Shown: positions 1 to 10,910, counted from the stretch's first letter. The stretch: DNA of 19,828 nucleotides from JBDRGC01 sp043818215 (GCA_043818215.1 JBDRGC010000132.1:1-19828); one strand, 5' to 3'. Notes: generated from the sequence alone by a model not told the origin. Numbers and translations are program-made.

Positions 1-1
1 T

Positions 2-295
2 GGCGATGAGGTTGCTTCTGCCCTGACCGAGGAAGACGAGAGCGACTTTCTCACTGACTTGGTGCGCTCTGTTCTGAAAGGCGAGCGGATCGAGAAGATA
101 GACAGCATCTTCGCGGTGGAAAACACGACCACGGCCTCGCCTATGGGTTCGATCACAGCGATCAGCCCGAGGGTCGTCCCTGTGATGACTCTGGACGAGT
201 GGATGGCATCCCAGGGTATCTCCAATGGCAGGATCAGGGTGCTGCGGCGACGGCGTAAGCCTGTGGTTTCGGAAGCTCAGATGACGTTGTTCTAA
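2..295 (+). CDS. 3' end of an unrecognised protein (cut by left edge)
   Basis: The frame is open from the first bases of the window to a TAA at 293-295, so the start lies outside. About 97 residues are visible. The first methionine-like start inside the window (TTG at 59) is unlikely to be the real one. The visible part has an acidic stretch (TEEDESDF), a middle of small and hydrophobic residues, then a basic patch (RVLRRRRK), and it ends exactly in QMTLF. That last pentapeptide resembles the QL[S/D]LF peptide that many bacterial DNA polymerases, repair proteins and methyltransferases use to bind the beta sliding clamp. This suggests, but does not prove, a DNA-transaction protein. I do not recognise the family. 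A strong hairpin lies directly downstream. Confidence 0.55.
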   Translation, partial: GDEVASALTEEDESDFLTDLVRSVLKGERIEKIDSIFAVENTTTASPMGSITAISPRVVPVMTLDEWMASQGISNGRIRVLRRRRKPVVSEAQMTLF

Positions 296-305
296 ATAGT
301 AGACT

Positions 306-339
306 GCCCGGTTATCAGCAAACATGTTGGTGACCGGGC
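306..339 (+). terminator. Hairpin downstream of the left-edge gene
   Basis: GCCCGGT at 306-312 pairs with ACCGGGC at 333-339. G-U and Watson-Crick pairs can extend the stem to about 12 bp around a loop of about 10 nt. It starts 11 nt after the stop codon of the left-edge gene, a normal place for a transcription terminator. There is no T-run after the stem, so intrinsic termination would be weak. It could instead be an mRNA 3'-end stabiliser. Confidence 0.5.
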
Positions 340-340
340 C

Positions 341-401
341 TTGACATCATTTCATAAAGCACGTACTATACGTGAAAAGTATAATACCTATGGAGTATAC
401 A
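341..401 (+). promoter_or_regulatory. Promoter and leader of the DUF234 ATPase, with palindromes
   Basis: A perfect -35 TTGACA (341-346) is followed after 17 bp by TACTAT (364-369, 4/6 to the -10 consensus). This predicts a start near 376 and a leader of about 26 nt. A perfect TATAAT also occurs at 380-385 but has no -35 at proper spacing. The palindrome CACGTA-cta-TACGTG (360-374) covers the first -10. GTAT-A-ATAC (379-387) and GTATAC (395-400) follow. GGAG at 392-395, 6 nt before the ATG at 402, is the ribosome binding site. The palindromes could be operators (inference). Confidence 0.5.
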
Positions 402-1883
402 ATGAATACTACCGGTTTCTTTGGACGGAATGCTGAGTTGCAATTGCTCGATGATTTGTGGGGTTCTCCTCGTGCCACCATGTTGATACTCTACGGGCGG
501 CGGCGTGTGGGAAAGACCAGCCTGCTTACTCACTGGATGGGACCAGCCAGCCGTCGGGCACTATATTGGGTGGCTACGCCGACCACGACCCAAGAACAAC
601 TGCGTTCCTTTTCTCAAGCTTTGTATAACTTCGCCAATCCAGAGAGTTCTGCTCCAGTTTCCTTTACTTACGCTACCTGGGAACAAGCCTGGATCCAGGC
701 GGCTGCCTTAACTCGCCAGGAACGTTTAGCGCTTTTCATAGATGAGTTTACTTACTTGCTACAGGCCAATCCCAGCGTCGCAGGGGTACTGCAAAATGTT
801 TGGGATCATCATCTAAAAAATACGGACATTTTTCTGGCATTGTCTGGTTCTCACCTGGGTATGATGCAGCGCCAGGTGCTGTCCTATCAAGCCCCGTTGT
901 ATGGCCGCGCCACTGCACAGTTGCATTTGCGTCCGCTGCCTTTCGGTATTACCCGCGCGTATTTCAAGCGCTACTCTGCTGCCGAGCGAGTGGTGATTTA
1001 CGCTATTTTCGGCGGCATCCCAGCCTATTGGGAACGGATAGATCAAAGCATTTCGATTTCAGAGAATATCCTCCGCCAACTGCTGACGCCTAGCAATATG
1101 ATGCAGGAGGAACCTCGGCTTCTGCTGCATGACTTTGTGCGGGAGCCGCAGAACTATATTGCCATTCTGCGGGCTGTTGCCCATAATGCCCGAACACAAA
1201 AAGAAATCTTATCTTATACGGGATTGCCCCAAGGTCATGTTTCCAAATATCTAAGTGTATTGCAGGATGCAGGCTTTGTTGAGCGCCGTATACCTGTGAC
1301 CAAAGCACAAACCTCCCGGCTGGGACGTTATCACATTACAGACCCATATCTGCGGTTCTACTATCGCTTCCTGGCTGAGCGACAGGCCCAGTTGGCCTTG
1401 GGCGTGCAACGGCAGGCTTTAGAGGAGATCAAGCGGCATTTGTTAGATTTCATTGGTACCTACACCTGGGAAGAACTCAGCCGTGAATGGCTGCTGAGGG
1501 CCAGTGAACACGATATCCTGCCCTTCATCCCTGACCAGGTTGGCAGCGTCTGGACAAGGAAGGCGCAGGTGGATGTGGTCGGTTTCAACAGAATGGAAAA
1601 GACGATTATTCTTGGAGAGTGTAAGTGGAGTCCCCGGGCTGCTGGACGAAAAGTATTGGTCGATTTAGTCGAAAAAACGTCGAATATCGTCCCCAAGCAA
1701 GGTCGTTGGCGAGTCTACTATTTGGGATTTGCCCGTGGAGGGTGGACGGAGGCTGCAAAAATCTTTGCTCGTGAATTTCCCCCAAATGGTGACGATGTTG
1801 GCAACTGGGAAGTAGTTGGTATGAAGCTATTTGACTTGGAGAAGATTGACACGGACTTAGGAAGCTGGACGCTGCACTCATAG
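402..1883 (+). CDS. Archaeal-type AAA ATPase with C-terminal DUF234 nuclease-like domain
   Basis: A 493-residue P-loop ATPase of the ATPase_2/DUF234 type. Seen: FxGRxxEL near residue 6 typical of the family, Walker A GRRRVGKTS (32-40), Walker B LFIDE with D114/E115, and a winged-helix segment around EILSYTGLPQGHVSKYL (roughly 268-284) that looks DNA-binding. The C-terminal domain carries D391 followed by ECKW (E406, K408), matching the PD-(D/E)xK nuclease pattern. Known: such proteins are abundant in archaea, Chloroflexi and Thermotogae and often lie in accessory regions, but their role is not settled. The frame opens earlier at GTG 372 and ATG 390. I chose ATG 402 because GGAG lies 6 nt upstream and the family homology starts there. 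A nuclease role in defence is inference. It is transcribed alone, convergent with the hsd operon. Confidence 0.88.
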   Translation: MNTTGFFGRNAELQLLDDLWGSPRATMLILYGRRRVGKTSLLTHWMGPASRRALYWVATPTTTQEQLRSFSQALYNFANPESSAPVSFTYATWEQAWIQAAALTRQERLALFIDEFTYLLQANPSVAGVLQNVWDHHLKNTDIFLALSGSHLGMMQRQVLSYQAPLYGRATAQLHLRPLPFGITRAYFKRYSAAERVVIYAIFGGIPAYWERIDQSISISENILRQLLTPSNMMQEEPRLLLHDFVREPQNYIAILRAVAHNARTQKEILSYTGLPQGHVSKYLSVLQDAGFVERRIPVTKAQTSRLGRYHITDPYLRFYYRFLAERQAQLALGVQRQALEEIKRHLLDFIGTYTWEELSREWLLRASEHDILPFIPDQVGSVWTRKAQVDVVGFNRMEKTIILGECKWSPRAAGRKVLVDLVEKTSNIVPKQGRWRVYYLGFARGGWTEAAKIFAREFPPNGDDVGNWEVVGMKLFDLEKIDTDLGSWTLHS

Positions 1884-1996
1884 AGACGATGTTTGGTTTT
1901 ATCCAGGCTGTTGTTGGCTCGACTTTTAGAGTAATGCGATGACGAAATCCACCCAGACGTGAACGGGCCGCTATTGAAGTGAGAGATACTGCGCAC

Positions 1997-2034
1997 AAAA
2001 AAAGCCCTGGTTATCAACCTGGGCTTTTATTGTT
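1997..2034. terminator. Bidirectional-looking intrinsic terminator
   Basis: AAAGCCC (2001-2007) pairs with GGGCTTT (2021-2027) and GGTT (2009-2012) with AACC (2016-2019), separated by a single T-T mismatch and closed by an ATC loop. A T-rich tail follows on the plus strand and an A-run precedes, which reads as a T-run on the minus strand. It lies between the ATPase (ends 1883) and the convergent peptidase gene (ends 2374), so it can stop both. It is 113 nt beyond the ATPase stop. Confidence 0.8.
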
Positions 2035-2140
2035 TAACAGCAAAGAGAAACGAGGATGTTGGGTTCAAGTCTTGATGAAAACGCACTCGGGCTTGTTTTC
2101 GAACATTGTGACACAATTAAACAGGTATCAGGTTATAAGG

Positions 2141-2318
2141 GCCAGGAGACTGCTGAAAAACCCCCTGGACGAAAAATGCCTTACACATCCGCCCCACTTT
2201 GGCCTAAAAAAAGCAGTTTTTGGGAACACATGCACAAAAAAGCCCGTTTTGTGGGAAAAGTGTCCCACTCTTGCGGAAAGTCGTTTTTGAGAAGGGAATT
2301 TTTCAGCACTCTCCTGGC
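2141..2318. mobile_element. MITE-like element with 26-bp terminal inverted repeats
   Basis: The left end (2141-2166) begins GCCAGGAGACTGCTGAAAAA and the right end (2293-2318) is its inverted copy, ending TTTTTCAGCACTCTCCTGGC. 23 of 26 positions match. The 126 bp between them hold no convincing gene, only A- and T-runs and a small hairpin (GTGGGA 2251-2256 with TCCCAC 2263-2268). The size, the long inverted ends and the lack of a transposase fit a non-autonomous miniature element or the fused ends of a lost insertion sequence. I see no clear target-site duplication. With the terminator it explains most of the 490-nt gap 1884-2373. Confidence 0.7.
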
Positions 2319-2373
2319 TCTTTCATGTGGCAAACCTTTCGCTTTCATTCCTGTGTGCATGTATTTTCGGTAA

Positions 2374-3090
2374 CTAATACCCCCACTTCGCATGTGCCAG
2401 GGGAGCACGATTTAGCTCATCCCGATACTGACGCCATTGGGGCATGAATTGGGTCATCAATTCCACGAAGCGCTCGTTATGACGGCGTTCCATCAGATGC
2501 ACCATTTCGTGGACGACGATAAACTCCAGGCAACGGGTGGATTTTTTTACTAACTCCAGATTAACCCAAATGCGACCTGCTTCGATATTGCAGCTTCCCC
2601 ATTTGGTCTTCATCTGTTTGACGCCCCATTCGGGGACATCAACCCCGATGATCTGCTCCCATTTTTTAATCAATGGTGGAATCATCCCTTTAAGATTTTT
2701 CCTGTACCAAGCTGTTATGACGCGTTCACGTTTGGCAGTATCACTCCCAGGGCGTATGTAGAGATCAATATACTGCTTGTTGCGGACAATCACCTGCGGG
2801 GGGGCATCCCACTCGATGATATTTAAGCGGTAACGCCCTCCTTGGTAGTAATGGCTTTCTCCATTGAGATATTCGCGCCTGGTTTCGCGTTCCTGGGCAT
2901 CAAACTTGGCTTGCTGACGCTTGATCCATGCCAATCGGGTAATCACTGCCAGGCGCACGGCTTTATCGTCCACCCTCAGGGGAGCCGCCACGCGCACCCT
3001 ACCACTGGGCGGATAAACTGCCAGGTGCAGGTTTTTGATGTCCTTGCGGACAATATCAACGGTTAGCTCGTTTACATCAATCTGGTGCAT
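2374..3090 (-). CDS. YgjP-like (DUF45) zinc metallopeptidase of the type I R-M operon
   Basis: A 238-residue protein of the YgjP/DUF45 zinc-metallopeptidase family (relatives of SprT and M48 peptidases). Seen: MKTKWGSC at 160-167, a family signature, and the zinc motif HEMVH (H194, E195, H198) with a third likely ligand H204 in RRHNERF. There is no signal peptide or membrane segment, so it should be cytoplasmic. It is the last gene of the hsd operon, with ATG starting 3 nt after the hsdR TGA, which implies translational coupling. Known: genes of this family often accompany type I restriction genes. Inference: it may process or remove the restriction subunit to control restriction, by analogy with proteolytic control of HsdR in enteric bacteria. 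The substrate is unknown. Confidence 0.9.
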   Translation of the reverse strand: MHQIDVNELTVDIVRKDIKNLHLAVYPPSGRVRVAAPLRVDDKAVRLAVITRLAWIKRQQAKFDAQERETRREYLNGESHYYQGGRYRLNIIEWDAPPQVIVRNKQYIDLYIRPGSDTAKRERVITAWYRKNLKGMIPPLIKKWEQIIGVDVPEWGVKQMKTKWGSCNIEAGRIWVNLELVKKSTRCLEFIVVHEMVHLMERRHNERFVELMTQFMPQWRQYRDELNRAPLAHAKWGY

Positions 3091-3093
3091 GGA

Positions 3094-6000
3094 TCAATAC
3101 TCGCGCTGATTCTTGACCATCTCAAAGATGCGCTCGGATTCAGCATCATTTTCGATATATTTCTGGATGACGTAACGCACTTCGCGCTCTTTGATCATGT
3201 GCCCGCGCCAATCATCCTTCCGGGTGGCGAGGATGTCGCTATCAAGGGCGAGCGCCAATTCTTCATTTTTGTCCAGGTTATCATAAAGGGCGCGTTTAGC
3301 GGAGGAGTTCAGGGTTTGGGGGTAGGTGACCCCACCAGCACTGCTGGGATTGGCTACCCACCGGGTCAACCCCACCAGTTTTTGCAGATATTTTGCATAA
3401 TCCTGTGCCTGTGCCTTGCGCTCTTGTATGAGAGTATCCAGCAGTAGGGACATTTTCTCGTAATACCTGGGGTTGATGGGCTGCTCATCGATGATCACCC
3501 GGCGAAGGTTGTTCTCGATGGTTTCCGCCACCGCAGTGGGATTGCTGGCAATGCTATCAGGCAGCCCTTCGACCGCATCCGCCCCACGCTCGACGATCAA
3601 TTCAACCAGGGTCAGATCATCGAAAGCGGAGATTTTGCGGCTTTCTTCGGCACGGATATAGGTGTCAATCAGGTGGCGCATAGCGGGTTCGTACATCTTC
3701 ATGTCGATATAGTCGCCGCTGGCGAGTTTGACTTCGCCGCGCACCTTTTCGTAGTGATCTACTTCCTGCTTGGTTTTCTCGATTTCCAGTGCGCTAAAAC
3801 CAGCTTCAGGGAGTTCGTTGGCGATATTGGCGTAGGCCCGGATCAAAGAGGCTGTCAATTTGTACAGGGCGATACGTTTGGGTTCGTTATCTTTGAGTTG
3901 GTCTTTATCCGCAGTGTCTTGGGCGCAGAAATAACGGATATAGGCCTGAGTATCTTTAGGCGGATCAACCGATTCGCACAAAGCTCTGATCGCTTCCTGG
4001 GCTTCTTCCAGGCGTTCTTTGGCTTTATCCAGGCGGTTGGTCAATAAGCCCTGGACATCAGCTTCGTCAAAGGTGTCAAAGGCGCCGGAGGTGTAATCGG
4101 TGACTGCCCCTTCCAGGCTCTGGAACAGGTCTTTGTAGTCGATAATATAACCATATTCCTTGTCTTCACCATCCAGGCGGTTGACCCGGCAGATGGCTTG
4201 AAATAGCCCGTGGTCACGCATCGGCTTGTCGATATAGAGATAAGTGGCAGGTGGGGCATCGAAACCGGTCAGCAGTTTATCCACCACGATCAGCAGCTTC
4301 ATCTGCCCCGGTTCATGGATAAATTTCTTCTTGACTTCCTTCTCGAAGGTTTCGACATCCACCCCATTCAACATCTTGTTGTAGATTTCGTACTGGCGCA
4401 ATTTTTCGGTCAACCCTTCGCCGGTTTCCTCGCCTTTGATGTCCGATGGGGAAGGCTTATAAGATGTGATGATGGCGCACCTGGTAAAGCCATTAGTGAC
4501 AAAGAGTTCATAGAACTTGCAGGCTTGATAGATACTGCTCGAAACCAAAAGGGCATTGCCGTGGCCGCTTTGCAGCCGGTCGCGGATTTCCATATCGAGC
4601 AAAATATCGGCCACGATCTTTTCCAGGCGGTCTAGTGAACTGAGCACCGCCTGCATAGTTCCCCAGCGCTTTTTAAGTTGGGCGCGGGCGATATCGTTCA
4701 AGCCCTTGGTTTTGGCTCCGAACCACAGGTCGATCTTCTCCTGGGAGGTGATGTTCTGGTCAATGTCGCGCGCTTCGTAGCGCAAATCCAGCACGACCCC
4801 ATCTTTGACGGCTTCATCGTATTTATAGGTATGGATATAGCTGCCAAAGACTTCGATACTCCTTTGCTTATCGGCCTTGAGCAGGGGCGTACCCGTAAAG
4901 CCGATGAACATGGCATTGGGCAGGATGGCCTTCATAGCCTGGTTCAAATCGCCCGATTGGGTGCGGTGGCACTCATCCACGAAGACATAGAGGTCACCTT
5001 TGGGGTTGAAATCGGGTGGCAGATTCTGCTCTAAATCCTGGAGATAGCTGGCGATGTCGCCTTCTTCACGATTGGCAAACTTGTGGATCAGCGAACACAT
5101 CAGCCAGGGTTTGGCAGCGTTGAGTTTGGTGACCAAATCTTGCCCGCTTGTGGTGCGTTTGATGTCTTCGTTGACGCCCTTGAAGACCATCTCGATTTGC
5201 TCGTCAAGTTCGATGCGGTCGGTGATGATCAGCACGCGGGAACCGGTGACATGTTCCCGGATCCACCGCGCCAGCCAGACCATGATCAGGCTTTTGCCGC
5301 TGCCCTGGGTATGCCAGATGATGCCGCCTGCCCGCTCACGGACGCGCTGCTGGGATACTTTGACACCGAAATACTGGTTGTGGCGGCAAAGTTTTTTCGT
5401 CCCGGCATCGAAGACGATGAAGTTGTGGATCAGTTCCAGGAAGCGGTTCTTTTCACAGATTTGGGAAAGGGCACGCTCGAGGGGGTTCTCGATTTCGCTG
5501 GCTTCTTTCCAGGACAGGTAATATTTTTCGGGGGTTTCAATGCTGCCATAGCGCAGCCCTGCGGTGTCGTTGCCCGCCATGACGAACTGCATGGTGGTAA
5601 AGAAGTGCTGGATAAATTCCTTTTTCTGGTTATCCAGGTTCTGGCGGATGCCTTCGCTGACCGAGACAATCGAGCGTTTCAGTTCCAGCACCCCCAGGGC
5701 GATGCCGTTGACGTAGAGCACGACATCGGGGCGTTTGGTATGCTGCCCGCTGACGGTAACTTCTTCGGCGATGGCAAAGTGGTTATTTTCGGAGTTCTGC
5801 CAGTCGACCAGCCAGACGGTTTCGGTGTGTTCGCCCACCTCGGGTTTGACTTTGACGCCGTAGCGCAGCAGATCGTAGACATCTTTGTTGACGTAGTACA
5901 GATCGCGGCTCTGGTCGCCTGCGGTTTTGGTGAGCGCATATACAGCCCGGTCAATCAGATCAGGGTTATAGCCCTGCTCTTCCAGGAAGGGGCGCAGCAA

Positions 6001-6129
6001 ATTTTCTTCGATATTGCTGTTATTTGGGCGATCTTTAAAGGGGCCCAGATAGGTATACTTCAACCTGTCGCGAAACAAGGTAATAATGCGATTTTGGGTG
6101 ATGCGTTCACGTTCTCCAACAACGCTCAT
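3094..6129 (-). CDS. hsdR: Type I restriction enzyme, R (translocase/endonuclease) subunit
   Basis: A 1011-residue HsdR, the motor and nuclease of a type I restriction complex. Seen in order: an N-terminal PD-(D/E)xK nuclease with RPD (D135) and ELK (E149, K151); Walker A TQGSGKS (274-280); DEAD-type Walker B DECH (385-388); helicase motif III TGTP (412-415); and the second RecA-like domain with KLLTGFDAP and QAICRVNR. A helical C-terminal part would bind the methylase core. Length and all key residues are normal, so the gene looks functional. It lies 16 nt after the GHKL ATPase gene in the same operon, with GAGAG before its ATG. It acts with HsdM and HsdS: unmethylated target sites trigger ATP-driven translocation and distant cleavage. 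Confidence 0.97.
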   Translation of the reverse strand: MSVVGERERITQNRIITLFRDRLKYTYLGPFKDRPNNSNIEENLLRPFLEEQGYNPDLIDRAVYALTKTAGDQSRDLYYVNKDVYDLLRYGVKVKPEVGEHTETVWLVDWQNSENNHFAIAEEVTVSGQHTKRPDVVLYVNGIALGVLELKRSIVSVSEGIRQNLDNQKKEFIQHFFTTMQFVMAGNDTAGLRYGSIETPEKYYLSWKEASEIENPLERALSQICEKNRFLELIHNFIVFDAGTKKLCRHNQYFGVKVSQQRVRERAGGIIWHTQGSGKSLIMVWLARWIREHVTGSRVLIITDRIELDEQIEMVFKGVNEDIKRTTSGQDLVTKLNAAKPWLMCSLIHKFANREEGDIASYLQDLEQNLPPDFNPKGDLYVFVDECHRTQSGDLNQAMKAILPNAMFIGFTGTPLLKADKQRSIEVFGSYIHTYKYDEAVKDGVVLDLRYEARDIDQNITSQEKIDLWFGAKTKGLNDIARAQLKKRWGTMQAVLSSLDRLEKIVADILLDMEIRDRLQSGHGNALLVSSSIYQACKFYELFVTNGFTRCAIITSYKPSPSDIKGEETGEGLTEKLRQYEIYNKMLNGVDVETFEKEVKKKFIHEPGQMKLLIVVDKLLTGFDAPPATYLYIDKPMRDHGLFQAICRVNRLDGEDKEYGYIIDYKDLFQSLEGAVTDYTSGAFDTFDEADVQGLLTNRLDKAKERLEEAQEAIRALCESVDPPKDTQAYIRYFCAQDTADKDQLKDNEPKRIALYKLTASLIRAYANIANELPEAGFSALEIEKTKQEVDHYEKVRGEVKLASGDYIDMKMYEPAMRHLIDTYIRAEESRKISAFDDLTLVELIVERGADAVEGLPDSIASNPTAVAETIENNLRRVIIDEQPINPRYYEKMSLLLDTLIQERKAQAQDYAKYLQKLVGLTRWVANPSSAGGVTYPQTLNSSAKRALYDNLDKNEELALALDSDILATRKDDWRGHMIKEREVRYVIQKYIENDAESERIFEMVKNQREY

Positions 6130-6145
6130 TTTTCTCTCACGCAGT

Positions 6146-6988
6146 TCAAGGCATTGGCTCGATACTTGACTTTATAGAAGCTGCATAGATGGTTAGAACC
6201 AATTCGGCTTCATCCAATAGAAGGTATTCAGGCTTACGTTTTGCGAGCGCCTCGCTGCGGCTCAAAATCAGTGGCACACCCTCGCCGCGTTTATCCATGA
6301 CGTGGCTGCGGTGCGCCTGAAGGTCGGGGATATTGGAACGCACCGGGCTGCGTGCCAGCAAGCTTGTGATGGTTTCATTGCGAGCAAATTGGCGGTAGGG
6401 CAAACTTTCGATTGTCATCGTGTTGGGAATCGCGCCCGGAGAATACAATTCAAGGCGGTCATCGAACATACGCAGGCGAATTTTTGAGCCATAAATTGAG
6501 TAGTTGCGGTGTGCAATGGCGTTGGTGATGGCCTCGAAGACGGCAATCATGTCATACTGGGGCAAGTCAACCCGGCCTTCGCTTTTTGTCGCGGCCACGA
6601 ACATATTTTTGCGGACAAAATCACAGGCGGCAAAAATCTGTTCATCGAGCGGGCCACTGATATCTTGTGCATCGCGTTGGTAAAGATTGTTGTCCCCGGG
6701 TTGGATGGATAGGCCGCGATAGGCTACCGCTTGAATGTAGGCATTGGGCAAGAAACGGCGCGGTTCCGATGCAGCCATCAAGACACCGGCGACTGTCGGG
6801 CGCAAGTTGTTTTCTTGGTCGAGCCGAGCCATGCCCAATTTTTGTAGCAGGCTTTCGGGTGCATCCTGCGTGCGCGGGGTGGCGAAACGCTCCCAACGGG
6901 CTGACTCCAGGTCTTCCAGCGTAGCATTGGAAATGGTCTGTTCGTCGAAACGGATTTCCTCTCCCCGTTTGGTTTTACTAGAAAACAT
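6146..6988 (-). CDS. GHKL ATP-binding protein (COG2865-like) lacking the AlbA_2 domain
   Basis: A 280-residue protein matching the C-terminal two-thirds of the RecG-like/AlbA_2 ATP-binding family (COG2865). Seen: RPTVAGVLM near 64-72, GHKL N-box EAITNAIAHR (E152, N156, H160), G1 YSPGAIP (P184, G185) and G2 RGEGVP (234-239), so an intact ATP site. The usual N-terminal AlbA_2 (Schlafen-like) DNA-binding domain is missing. A frame start at GTG 6991 exists, but AAGGAG lies 5 nt before ATG 6988, so I place the start there and the short form looks natural rather than a cloning of a broken gene. It sits between hsdS and hsdR. Proteins of this family often occur in type I R-M operons, but their role is unknown. 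A regulatory role is inference. Confidence 0.85.
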   Translation of the reverse strand: MFSSKTKRGEEIRFDEQTISNATLEDLESARWERFATPRTQDAPESLLQKLGMARLDQENNLRPTVAGVLMAASEPRRFLPNAYIQAVAYRGLSIQPGDNNLYQRDAQDISGPLDEQIFAACDFVRKNMFVAATKSEGRVDLPQYDMIAVFEAITNAIAHRNYSIYGSKIRLRMFDDRLELYSPGAIPNTMTIESLPYRQFARNETITSLLARSPVRSNIPDLQAHRSHVMDKRGEGVPLILSRSEALAKRKPEYLLLDEAELVLTIYAASIKSSIEPMP

Positions 6989-6991
6989 CAC

Positions 6992-7096
6992 AACTCCTTA
7001 GCAGTTGACAGTTTTTAGCTATCAACTACCCACTGCCAACTATCGATTCACTTTGCTCGTTTTGACAATTGTCAATTAAAAATTCTTAATTGTCAA
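6992..7096. repeat. Clustered AT-rich inverted repeats between hsdS and the GHKL gene
   Basis: The spacer holds AGTTGACAG...CTATCAACT (about 7003-7027), a perfect 14-bp palindrome TTGACAATTGTCAA (7062-7075), and a further AATTGTCAA (7088-7096) that runs into the last codons of hsdS. Any of these arms can pair with another, so the mRNA could fold here and tune the amount of downstream hsdR relative to hsdM-hsdS (inference). They may also be a decayed REP-like repeat. Confidence 0.5.
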
Positions 7097-8332
7097 CTAA
7101 CCGCGTTCTCCCGGTAAGCAATTCTTGCATCATGCCCTGTTTGAGCAGGCGGGTTTTGGCGCGGCGCTGCTCGAGGGCGTTGATTTCGGCGTCCATATCG
7201 CTGAGAATTTCGGCGATGGCTTGTTGTTCTTTCAATAAAGGAATACCAATTTCATAGTTAACAAAAGTTGAAGAGTAAACATGCCTTATGGTACTCCCTT
7301 GAGAGAGCAATATTATTTTTTTTCTGTGCGTTTGTGTGTTGAGCAAATAGGAGATGAAACGAACATCCGCTTCCGTTTTGAAAAGGATGATATCCCCACC
7401 GATAGCAACTTCCCTATAATCATTATATGCCGTAGCCTTTCCCACATTTTCAAGCATATTTGACGATCCAGCAATCAATATATGAGGCTCACTAATAAAT
7501 ATAGACTCATTTGACACTGTAAAGTCATTGATACATTCGTATTCTATAATTTCGCTGAATTCGGTATAGATTGCAGTATATGGTATGGCCGGTATATCAC
7601 CATCTGTGCATAAATCATTTTTCGGCAAACCTTTACCTTTTGAGAAATTTCCTAACTGGCCTAATGTTTTCGTTCCCCATTCCCCGCTGAACCCCGGTAG
7701 GCGGCGTTGACCGGCCTGCCCCGCTGCATTTGGCGGGGTGAGCAGATCCTGCATGGTGCCCTGTTTGATGAGGCGCTTTTTGGCAATCAGGGCCTCGAGG
7801 GCTGCGAGCAGGGTGTCTACATCACTGAGGGCGGCGGCGATGGCGCGTTGTTCGGGGAGGGGGGCAACTAGAACTCGAAATTTCAATATATCATTTTTAG
7901 AAAGGTTTTGCTGAGATGACCCTTGACCTGAAGTTCTAAAATAATCTTGATGAAAATTAATAAAGCTCGATAAAAACTTTGGGATTACACCTTTAGGATT
8001 TTTTAAAGCACCTACTCGTTGATTCAAAATATACCTGCTATTTTCAGGTATCAAATCCGTTAGGCCTAAAAAATTTCCATGTGCAACGTCACTCAATATC
8101 ATCACTATATCATCTTTAGATAGTGGATTGTCGACATATGATACTTTTTTATGATCATCTTTCAGTTTTCCGTTGATATCGAGACTATCTAACGTGATCA
8201 AGAAATAATCACCCATTTCAGTGATATGACTCTCATATGATTTTCCGCTGAGAAATGTCGCAATTTCACCAAGTTGTTTCACTACCCAGTCTTCAGGGAT
8301 AACACCGACTTCCGTTTGCTTATAACCCGGCT

Positions 8333-8342
<10 letters not shown>
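7086..8342 (-). CDS. hsdS: Type I restriction-modification specificity subunit
   Basis: A 418-residue HsdS, which chooses the bipartite DNA target for the M and R subunits. Seen: two target-recognition domains (about 1-159 and 215-367), each followed by a conserved helical spacer, PLPEQRAIAAALSDVD...KQGTMQDLLT (160-202) and PLLKEQQAIAEILSDMD...KQGMMQELLTG (368-411). The two helices set the distance between the half-sites. The recognition domains are more AT-rich than the rest of the operon, as expected of segments exchanged between strains. The target sequence cannot be read from the protein. The start ATG lies inside the end of hsdM (10-bp overlap, 8333-8342), so translation is coupled. The last residues (LVDN) run into an intergenic repeat, a small C-terminal variation. 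Confidence 0.96.
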
Positions 8343-10792
<2,450 letters not shown>

Positions 10793-10824
10793 ATTGATTC
10801 CTGTTATCACTTCTCACAAGCCGG

Positions 10825-10910
10825 TGTCACTGCGAGGCAGCTTTACCGCCGAAGCAGTCCCACACTTTGCGAGGAGATTGCTTCAGTCGCTATACTCCTT
10901 CGCAATGACA
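10825..10910. repeat. Palindromic TGTCA-TGCGA repeat element upstream of hsdM
   Basis: The ends are imperfect inverted copies: TGTCACTGCGAGG (10825-10837) against TGTCATTGCGAAGG read on the minus strand from 10910. Inside, GAAGCAGTC and GAGATTGCTTC can also pair. From memory, GTCATTGCGAG...GAAGCAATCTC strings are dispersed intergenic repeats in many bacteria. This copy ends only 33 bp from the hsdM start codon, so it lies in the leader or promoter of the operon. Confidence 0.6.

Noticed and set aside
1979..2373. Two overlapping plus-strand frames of about 100 codons downstream of the ATPase
   Set aside because: They read through a terminator and a MITE-like element, have no good ribosome binding site and show no family resemblance.
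5083..6177. 364-codon open frame on the plus strand across hsdR
   Set aside because: It lies antisense to an unmistakable HsdR with all motifs. Its composition is that of a reverse-strand shadow.
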